Below are positions 58,551-64,000 of a stretch of DNA of 64,000 nt, piece after piece. The stretch's first letter is position 1. Every line of letters begins with the position of its first letter. The notes beneath the pieces are model-generated. The model saw only the letters and a program-made list of their open reading frames with translations. It did no database searches and was not told the DNA's origin. Both the position numbers and the translations under genes were made by a program. Source of the DNA: Lewinellaceae bacterium (GTDB taxonomy: Bacteria; Bacteroidota; Bacteroidia; Chitinophagales; Saprospiraceae); the NCBI GenBank assembly GCA_020636315.1, contig JACJYA010000009.1, positions 62,001 through 126,000 of the forward strand, given 5' to 3'.

Positions 58551-59303
58551 ATGAATAAACCTATGAAAAGACTGATACTTCCGTTCCTTTTTATCGCAGC
58601 AGCGTTTGCCTGTTCAAATGCTCAGGGCGGGTTCGCCTTCGGCATAAAAGGAGGCCCGACCATAGGCATCCAGCAATGGGAAGGTTTCGAGCAGGACCCC
58701 CTGTTCAAATACCACGGCATTGTTTTTATTGAGTCCATTACCGAAGGGAATGCCTTCGGCATTTTTGCCCAGCTGGGCTATCACCAGAAGGGGAGCGCCA
58801 TTCGCAACCGCAATTTTCTTAACATTAGCGGACAGGCCTTCCGCCCGCCGGCCCGGGAGTTCATTTTCGAGAACCTCTCCCTCACCGGCGGCGCCAAGCA
58901 GAAGTTTCCCTTTGGCAGCGGCGACAGTAAAGCCTACTATGCGCTGGGGGTTCGCCTGGATTATACCGTTAACACCAACCTGGATGTTTATACGCGATTC
59001 ATCGAGGCTAACCCGGCCTATGCCATATACCCGATCGACGACACCAAGTTTATACGCGAGATCAACTACGGCCTGACGCTGGGCGGCGGCATCGAGATCC
59101 CCTTTTCGGAACTGGTGGGCACCCTGATCGAATTCACGGTCAACCCCGATTTTTCCTACCAGTACGAACAACCGGAGATCCCCAATGTGCTCGATCCTTA
59201 CACCGGGAATACCCGGTCTATCCCCCAGCGCCGCATCCGCAACCTGACGTTCGAACTGACGGTGGGCTTCCGCTTCCTGCGCAAGGTGGAGTATATTGAT
59301 TGA
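58551..59303 (+). CDS. PorT-like outer-membrane beta-barrel protein
   Basis: Starting at the ATG at 58551 the product has 250 residues; an alternative ATG at 58563 gives MKRLILPFLFIAAAFACSNAQ. The signal peptide leads into GGFAFGIKGGPTIGIQQWEGF, the usual first strand of outer-membrane beta-barrel (PorT/OmpW-like) proteins of Bacteroidota. Further strands include FGIFAQLGYHQKGSAIRNR, YYALGVRLDYTVNTNL and NYGLTLGGGIEIPF. It ends with LTFELTVGFRFLRKVEYID. Function cannot be assigned; some relatives take part in T9SS. It is not tightly linked to the LptB operon downstream (112-bp gap). Confidence 0.78.
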   Translation: MNKPMKRLILPFLFIAAAFACSNAQGGFAFGIKGGPTIGIQQWEGFEQDPLFKYHGIVFIESITEGNAFGIFAQLGYHQKGSAIRNRNFLNISGQAFRPPAREFIFENLSLTGGAKQKFPFGSGDSKAYYALGVRLDYTVNTNLDVYTRFIEANPAYAIYPIDDTKFIREINYGLTLGGGIEIPFSELVGTLIEFTVNPDFSYQYEQPEIPNVLDPYTGNTRSIPQRRIRNLTFELTVGFRFLRKVEYID

Positions 59304-59415
59304 GGGAATTTTACCCGGCTGAGCACCGCGAAGACGGGGAAGGAATGAGGGCCCGCCTTCGCCAAGGCTCCGGACGGGTAAAAATGATTGATTGAATGAA
59401 TTTGAAACCGACAAC

Positions 59416-60165
59416 ATGAGACTGAGGAGTGAGCACCTGGTAAAGATATACGGCCGCCGCGAAGTGGTCCGCAATGTTTCTCTTTACGTCGAACAGGGAG
59501 AGATCGTGGGTTTGCTGGGCCCCAACGGCGCCGGCAAAACGACCACCTTTTATATGGTGGTGGGGTTCATCAAACCGAACGAGGGCCAGGTATTTCTTGA
59601 AGGCGATGACATCACCGATTTACCTATGTACAAACGGGCAAAACGCGGCATCGGCTACCTGCCCCAGGAACCTTCCGTTTTCCGAAAACTGAGTGTGGAG
59701 GACAACATCAGGGCCGTGCTGGAAATGGCCAAACTCAGTAAGGAGGAGCAACGGGCCCGCCTGGAGGAACTGATCGACGAATTCGGCCTGGAGAAGGTGC
59801 GAAAGAGCCGGGGTGACACCCTCTCCGGAGGCGAACGCAGAAGGACGGAGATCGCCCGGGCACTGGCCACCAGCCCCAAATTCATCCTGCTGGACGAACC
59901 CTTCGCCGGGATCGACCCCATCGCGGTGGAAGACATACAGTATATCGTCGCCAAACTGAAGACCAAGAATATCGGCATCCTGATCACCGACCACAACGTC
60001 CAGGAAACGCTGTCCATTACCGACCGGGCCTACCTGATGTTCGAAGGAGCCATCCTCAAAGCGGGCACGGCTGAAGAACTGGCGGCCGATGAGATGGTCC
60101 GAAAGGTTTACCTGGGCAAACACTTTGAGCTGCGCAAAAAAGTGATCGACCTCGATGAAAACTAG
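59416..60165 (+). CDS. lptB: LPS export ABC transporter ATP-binding protein LptB
   Basis: LptB powers extraction of lipopolysaccharide from the inner membrane to the Lpt bridge. The 249-residue protein (ATG at 59416; an upstream in-frame TTG is unlikely) has Walker A GLLGPNGAGKTTTFYM, the Q-loop GYLPQEPSVFRKL, signature DTLSGGERRRTEIARAL, Walker B FILLDEPFAGIDPIAVEDIQ and the switch His in ITDHNVQETL, all typical of LptB. The LptF/G permeases and LptC/A are not in the window. A small lipoprotein gene starts 11 bp before its stop, and a second overlaps that one, forming a tight three-gene operon. Confidence 0.95.
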   Translation: MRLRSEHLVKIYGRREVVRNVSLYVEQGEIVGLLGPNGAGKTTTFYMVVGFIKPNEGQVFLEGDDITDLPMYKRAKRGIGYLPQEPSVFRKLSVEDNIRAVLEMAKLSKEEQRARLEELIDEFGLEKVRKSRGDTLSGGERRRTEIARALATSPKFILLDEPFAGIDPIAVEDIQYIVAKLKTKNIGILITDHNVQETLSITDRAYLMFEGAILKAGTAEELAADEMVRKVYLGKHFELRKKVIDLDEN

Positions 60166-60430
60166 ATGCCTTCTCTCCTCCGTTTTCCTCGCGGCTCTGC
60201 TGGCAGGCTGTGAGCCTCCGGAAGAAGCGCCCATAAGGCTCACTTCCCGGGAGCGCATCCGCATCGACACCCTGGCCTCCCAGCAGATCGACGGCCTCCG
60301 CCCCATCATGGACAGCATTTGCGATGCTTCCTATCAGGAAATGATCGAACGGGCCGTGGACTCACTGGTGAAAGAACGCAGGGCGGAAGAAGAAAAGCTG
60401 AGGGCAAGAATTCAACGGGAACAACAATGA
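60155..60430 (+). CDS. small lipoprotein of unknown function
   Basis: This 91-residue lipoprotein has a lipobox ending LLAGC (Cys19). Its mature part is mainly helical and charged (LTSRERIRIDTLASQQIDGLRPIMDSICDASYQEMIERAVDSLVKERRAEEEKLRARIQ), likely a coiled coil. It overlaps lptB by 11 bp and is overlapped by the next gene by 4 bp. Strict co-translation with LptB suggests an envelope role. No domain was recognised. Confidence 0.75.
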   Translation: MKTRCLLSSVFLAALLAGCEPPEEAPIRLTSRERIRIDTLASQQIDGLRPIMDSICDASYQEMIERAVDSLVKERRAEEEKLRARIQREQQ

Positions 60431-60792
60431 GGAACTGGATCATTATTGCATTATCTGCATTGCCCCTGATCGCCGGCTGCGGCAAAGACGACCGCAATAA
60501 AATAGCGGTCCAGGCCGTCATCGAAAAGGAGGTGGCCAGGCGGGTGGAGAACTACCGGCAGGTACGCATGCAGCGCTGTTACGAAAAAGCGCTGGAAGAA
60601 GCCAGCCATCAGGCCGATTCCATCCTGCTCCTGGAAGCCCGCCTGGAGCGCGATACTCTCAGCAAGCCGCCCAAACCCCATAAACCCGAAAAACCCGAGA
60701 TCAAAACACTGCTGGATTCTACTCCCGTTAAACCCCTCCTGGAAAAGCACAGAAAACCGGAAAAAGACAGCCTCGGGCGCAACGGCCAATAA
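60427..60792 (+). CDS. small lipoprotein of unknown function
   Basis: The ATG at 60427 overlaps the previous stop (ATGA) and gives 121 residues with a lipobox ending LIAGC (Cys18). Residues 25-75 are helical and charged (IEKEVARRVENYRQVRMQRCYEKALEEASHQADSILLLEARLERD). They are followed by a Lys/Pro-rich tail (KPPKPHKPEKPEIK). The layout resembles the preceding lipoprotein, so the two may be distant paralogues or a heteromeric pair. Its stop adjoins an inverted repeat at 60792-60848. Confidence 0.72.
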   Translation: MRNWIIIALSALPLIAGCGKDDRNKIAVQAVIEKEVARRVENYRQVRMQRCYEKALEEASHQADSILLLEARLERDTLSKPPKPHKPEKPEIKTLLDSTPVKPLLEKHRKPEKDSLGRNGQ

Positions 60793-60848
60793 GAGCTTGT
60801 CCAAATTTCCATCAATTGGCTGCAAGCGGCAAATTTTGGACAAGCTCT
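60792..60848 (+). terminator. 14-bp inverted repeat at the end of the lptB operon
   Basis: AGAGCTTGTCCAAA (60792-60805) and TTTGGACAAGCTCT (60835-60848) are perfect complements around a 29-nt loop, beginning at the last base of the stop codon. No T-run follows. It may end the operon or be a remnant of a small repeat element. Confidence 0.45.
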
Positions 60849-60923
60849 AAAACCAGATAGGCCGGAATATGAAAAGGAATGGAAGAATGGCTCGCCGCCT
60901 CTTCCACTGCGCCATCTTTCACC

Positions 60924-62390
60924 TCACATCTCCCACCCTTGCCGGTAAGATCTTCCCACAAACTGATTGGCCTCCTCCAGGTTGGTGATGCGCATGTTCT
61001 CTCCGTCCCACAGCAGCTTTTGGCGGCCGAAAAACTCCATTTTGCCCTCGCTGTTTTCTCTTCTCAGCATATAGCTGCGGATGGCCAGGTTGCCCATCAG
61101 GACGGTTTCCGTCATCGGCCCGGCATAATCGAAGGAGGAAGTCAGCGCACGGTGCTCCGGGCTGTCGAACCCTGCCTTGCAGGCATCCACCCATTTGCGG
61201 TGGTGGCCGTACTCCGGTTCTTCATTTTCCTCTACTTCCGGGCCGAATTCCCTCGTGCCGTCATTGAGGTAGAGCTTCGGCATCAGGGGGGAGCTGTCGT
61301 TGATATTGGTGGAGATAAGGCCGTTCTCCCCGATGATCAGCACGCCGTTCTGGCTTTGCGGCCCGCCCATATCGTGAGCGGCCGGGATGATATCCGGATG
61401 AGCGGGTCGGATGCCGCCGTCGCTCCATGTCATCTCGATCGGCGCCCTGCTCTTCTCCGTGGCGTCGAAATGCAGGGTAATGAAAGAAGCAGTGGGGCAT
61501 CCTTCGGGATGGTAATCCGGCGTCCACATTTGCGAATAAACAGAAGCTACACTGCATTCCGCATCAGTAGGATATTTCAGGCCCAGAGTCCTGAAGGGGA
61601 TGTCTATAAGGTGGCAGCCCACATCGCCCAGCGCCCCCGTTCCATAGTCCCACCATCCTCTCCAGTTGAAAGGGTGCAAGTTGGGCGTATAGGGCCGGTA
61701 GGGGGCCGGCCCCAGCCAGAGGCCCCAGTAAAGATCTTCGGGTTTCAGGCTTTCGTCCGGTTCCGGCATGGCAAAACCCTGCGGCCAGACGGGGCGGTTC
61801 GTCCAAACCTGCACCTTGGTTATTTTACCCAGGACACCTGAATCCACCCAATCCTGGACCATGCCGAGGAGCGGGTTGGAGCCGCCCTGATTGCCCATCT
61901 GGCTGACAATTTTGTGCTCCCGGGCCATTCCGGCCAGTATTCTCGCTTCGCGGATATTGTGGGTCAGCGGTTTCTGGACATAAACATGCTTGCCTCTTTC
62001 TATAGCAAAAGCCGCCGCCGGCCCGTGAACATGGTCGGGGGTAGAGATGGTAACCGCATCGATATCCTTTTCCTTGTCCAGCATTTCCCGGTAATCGTGA
62101 TACAATTTTGCATCCGGAAAGGCCTCGACGGAACCTTTTGCCGAACCGGAGAAATCCACATCACACAGCGCAACCACTCTCTCCCGCCCGTTGACGGAAG
62201 CATTGCGAATGTCACTTGCGCCTTTGCCTCCGGCGCCGATGGCCGCCAGGTTCAGTTGGTCACTCGGTGCCGTGAAACCCACCCCACCAAGGACATGCCG
62301 GGGCACCAGAAAAAAGGAGGAGGCGACCATTCCTTTTTCAATGAAGGAACGGCGGGAGAGGGTGGAAGGCTTTGTTTTTCGTTTTTTCAT
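60924..62390 (-). CDS. Tat-exported Gfo/Idh/MocA-family oxidoreductase
   Basis: The 488-residue protein has a twin-arginine signal (TLSRRSFIEKGMVASSFFLVP) and a Rossmann domain starting LNLAAIGAGGKGASDI. The conserved Gfo/Idh motif is VYVQKPLTHNIREARIL (EKP-type, here QKP). The substrate domain contains HPFNWRGWWDYGTGALGDVGCHLIDIPFRTLGL, with the catalytic Asp/His pair (DVGCHLID) typical of secreted Bacteroidota members. It presumably oxidises or hydrolyses a sugar with tightly bound NAD in the periplasm. The replacement of Glu by Gln in EKP is worth noting. It lies downstream of a TonB-dependent receptor gene on the same strand. Confidence 0.9.
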   Translation of the reverse strand: MKKRKTKPSTLSRRSFIEKGMVASSFFLVPRHVLGGVGFTAPSDQLNLAAIGAGGKGASDIRNASVNGRERVVALCDVDFSGSAKGSVEAFPDAKLYHDYREMLDKEKDIDAVTISTPDHVHGPAAAFAIERGKHVYVQKPLTHNIREARILAGMAREHKIVSQMGNQGGSNPLLGMVQDWVDSGVLGKITKVQVWTNRPVWPQGFAMPEPDESLKPEDLYWGLWLGPAPYRPYTPNLHPFNWRGWWDYGTGALGDVGCHLIDIPFRTLGLKYPTDAECSVASVYSQMWTPDYHPEGCPTASFITLHFDATEKSRAPIEMTWSDGGIRPAHPDIIPAAHDMGGPQSQNGVLIIGENGLISTNINDSSPLMPKLYLNDGTREFGPEVEENEEPEYGHHRKWVDACKAGFDSPEHRALTSSFDYAGPMTETVLMGNLAIRSYMLRRENSEGKMEFFGRQKLLWDGENMRITNLEEANQFVGRSYRQGWEM

Positions 62391-62534
62391 GATGAGAGTT
62401 CTTCAGACTAATCTCAAAGTAAAAAATGCGGGTAATGTGCCTTTATTCGATGGTGATGAATCCCCTAGCGGCCCATTTATTGGAAGAAGTACTGGCAAGA
62501 TAATACAAAAAAGGAAAGCTCCCTGGCGCAAACG

Positions 62535-64000
62535 TTATAATTTAAACTTCACCCCACCCATAATCCACCTCCCCGGCATCTGCGCCCCCAGGATATCCTG
62601 ATAATTCTCGGCGAACAGGTTGTGCGCCTGCAGGTTCAGGCCGAACTGCGGAGTCAGGTTGTAACCCGCCCGCAGGTTCCACAACTGGTAGCTGGGGCTC
62701 AGGCGGGCATTGATGGCGGCGGCCTGCCGCGCCGGACGTTCCTTGTACAATCCGTTCAGCGCCAGCTCCAGGTTTCCGGCCTCCAGGATAAAATTGGTGG
62801 TAAAGAGGTGGCGGGCATGGCTCGAGATGTAAACCGAGATCACGTCCTCCTCATTGGTGGTGTTCAGCCAGGTGTAGCCCAGCGACCACTGCAGCCGGGC
62901 GTTCTGTCCCAGGGGCGTACTAATCCAGGATTCTAACTCCACCCCCTGAGTCTGCACGTCGGTGATGTTGGTGGCATAAAAATACTCTTCCCCCTTCTGC
63001 AGGTTCTGATTGTTGGGGATGTCGGCCTCGTTGGTGGGCACGTAGTCGATCAGGTTGGCCGACTGCCGGAGGAAACCGGTGGCTTTCAGCTGCCAGTATT
63101 TTGCCAGGCGATAATCCAGCCCGATCTCTTCGGACCAGCTGCTTTCGGCTTCCAGGAAGGGGTTGCCGAGGTTCCTTCCCGGCGTCAGGTTTTCCAGGTT
63201 GTAGGAAACGTAGCGCTCGGTGTAGTCTGCCGCACGGATGCTGCGGCCGGCGGAGGCGCGGAGGGTGAGGTTGGAAAGCATACAGGAAACGTTGAGCTGA
63301 GGTGTGAATTCCAGCCCGTAATTCTCGTCGTAGTCCAGCCGCATGCTACCGGTCAGGTTAAAATGCTTGCCGGGCCGGAGTACGCCCATAGCGTAAGCGC
63401 CATAGTGCAGGTCATCGTGGTTTCCCCGGTCGGTGCTTTCGACCGATCGGCGGTCTATCTGCCCGCCGAACTTCACAGACAGGCCGTCATTGAGAACTTC
63501 CATCTGGTTGACATTGAAGTTCCAGAACCGGGTGGTGTGTTCATTGGTTGATGGGAAATCGGGGCTGAAGACGAACCGGTCGGTACCGTTGCGGTAGGCG
63601 AAGCGGAAATCGGTGCTGCTGTTCATCCCGGTTCTGGAAACCTGCATCTGATTCCACCAGTTGCGGGTAGTTTCCACGGATTTGTCAAGGGGGCTGGCGG
63701 TATAGAAATAGCGGGCGCTGAAGTGGCGGTCGTCATAAGCGGTGCGAGCCTGGATGCGCCAGGTTTCGCTGAGGCGGTAGCCCAGCGACAGGCCGAAGGT
63801 TTTCAGGTTGAAAAAGTTGTTGTAGCTCTCCAGGGTGGCATTGTCCAGCACCTGTTCGGCGATGAGTTCCCCGTCCGACTGGTTCATACTGAAGCCACCG
63901 CCGGCATAGGACCTGCCTTTTCGGACGGAGAACCCCTGCTGGGCGTTAACCAGCCGATGCTCGCCGTAGTTTACCTGCCCGGAAACTTCCTGCTCTTCTT
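62535..64000 (-). CDS. TonB-dependent receptor (partial, C-terminal part)
   Basis: The frame is open from the window edge to the stop at 62535, so only the C-terminal ~488 residues are present. They consist of long antiparallel strands: LSLGYRLSETWRIQARTAYDDRHF, SNLTLRASAGRSIRAADYTERYVSYNLENLTPGRNLGNPFLEAESSWSEEIGLDYRL. The latter (AxSAGRSxRAxxxTERY...NP.LxxExSxxxExG) is the hallmark of BtuB/CirA-like receptor barrels. The end NLFAENYQDILGAQMPGRWIMGGVKFKL is a typical TonB-receptor C-terminus. The plug domain and TonB box lie beyond the window. The substrate is unknown (possibly vitamin B12 or siderophore). Confidence 0.92.
   Translation of the reverse strand, partial: EEQEVSGQVNYGEHRLVNAQQGFSVRKGRSYAGGGFSMNQSDGELIAEQVLDNATLESYNNFFNLKTFGLSLGYRLSETWRIQARTAYDDRHFSARYFYTASPLDKSVETTRNWWNQMQVSRTGMNSSTDFRFAYRNGTDRFVFSPDFPSTNEHTTRFWNFNVNQMEVLNDGLSVKFGGQIDRRSVESTDRGNHDDLHYGAYAMGVLRPGKHFNLTGSMRLDYDENYGLEFTPQLNVSCMLSNLTLRASAGRSIRAADYTERYVSYNLENLTPGRNLGNPFLEAESSWSEEIGLDYRLAKYWQLKATGFLRQSANLIDYVPTNEADIPNNQNLQKGEEYFYATNITDVQTQGVELESWISTPLGQNARLQWSLGYTWLNTTNEEDVISVYISSHARHLFTTNFILEAGNLELALNGLYKERPARQAAAINARLSPSYQLWNLRAGYNLTPQFGLNLQAHNLFAENYQDILGAQMPGRWIMGGVKFKL

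Noticed and set aside
60879..61841. 320-codon rightward open frame
   Set aside because: It is antisense to the Gfo/Idh oxidoreductase, which has a Tat signal and conserved motifs.

Overview
The window looks like a chromosomal segment of a Bacteroidota bacterium, probably in the Saprospiria (Lewinella/Phaeodactylibacter-like). This is inferred from gene content. Two proteins end in type IX secretion (T9SS) C-terminal sorting domains. There is a DUF6089/PorG-like barrel, a TlpA/DUF6029/Omp28 cluster, a SusC/BtuB-like TonB-dependent receptor, a 7TMR-DISM hybrid sensor with an AraC output, and several start-proximal TAnnTTTG boxes typical of Bacteroidota sigma-A promoters. No rRNA, tRNA or CRISPR array was seen. 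I recognise about 47 protein genes; both edge genes are truncated by the window.

Layout. 1-1.6 kb: a BNR/sortilin-type secreted protein (cut by the edge) and a LolA-like secreted protein. 1.9-6.9 kb: a Usp-like protein, a SulP anion permease and an APC permease with fused Usp domains. 6.9-10.2 kb: kynureninase, a REP-associated tyrosine transposase (RAYT) beside a palindromic REP element, an O6-alkylguanine methyltransferase and a TlpA thioredoxin. 10.4-14.8 kb: DUF6029 barrel, Omp28-like lipoprotein, a PNP/MTAP-type phosphorylase and an APH-fold kinase. 14.9-17.9 kb: a PaaE/XylA-like reductase divergent from an AlkB-type hydroxylase, and a LysE exporter. 17.9-25.2 kb: GH3-family acyl-adenylase, YjbQ, PorG-like barrel, NPP phosphodiesterase, a small membrane protein, NAD(P)HX epimerase and an M16 protease. 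25.4-30 kb: two paralogous TonB-domain genes, the second carrying a signal peptide and a T9SS sorting domain instead of an inner-membrane anchor, then methylmalonyl-CoA mutase.

30-38 kb looks like an accessory patch between housekeeping genes: an AntA/AntB antirepressor-like protein behind a perfect AT-rich palindrome, an AlkD-like glycosylase with a GhrA-like reductase, and a 1505-residue STAND NTPase with ankyrin repeats, a candidate immune-type sensor. 38-49 kb: RluA pseudouridine synthase and a radical SAM protein; an ABC exporter whose permease is fused to an M1 aminopeptidase, divergent from a LytS/LytTR two-component pair; a T9SS-exported esterase. 49-64 kb: hybrid sensor kinase, molybdopterin oxidoreductase, COG3044 ABC-class ATPase, APH-family protein, LysM glucosaminidase, PorT-like barrel, LptB with two overlapping lipoprotein genes, a Tat-exported Gfo/Idh oxidoreductase and the C-terminal part of a TonB-dependent receptor.

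Intergenic DNA is rich in palindromic elements. Two (8359-8399 and 53894-53951) are copies of the same REP in opposite orientation, one directly upstream of the RAYT gene. At least six other, mutually different, foldback elements are listed. The most noteworthy observations are the TonB-T9SS fusion, the STAND-ankyrin protein, the RAYT/REP pair, the rubredoxin-free AlkB/reductase pair and the ABC-M1-LytTR locus.
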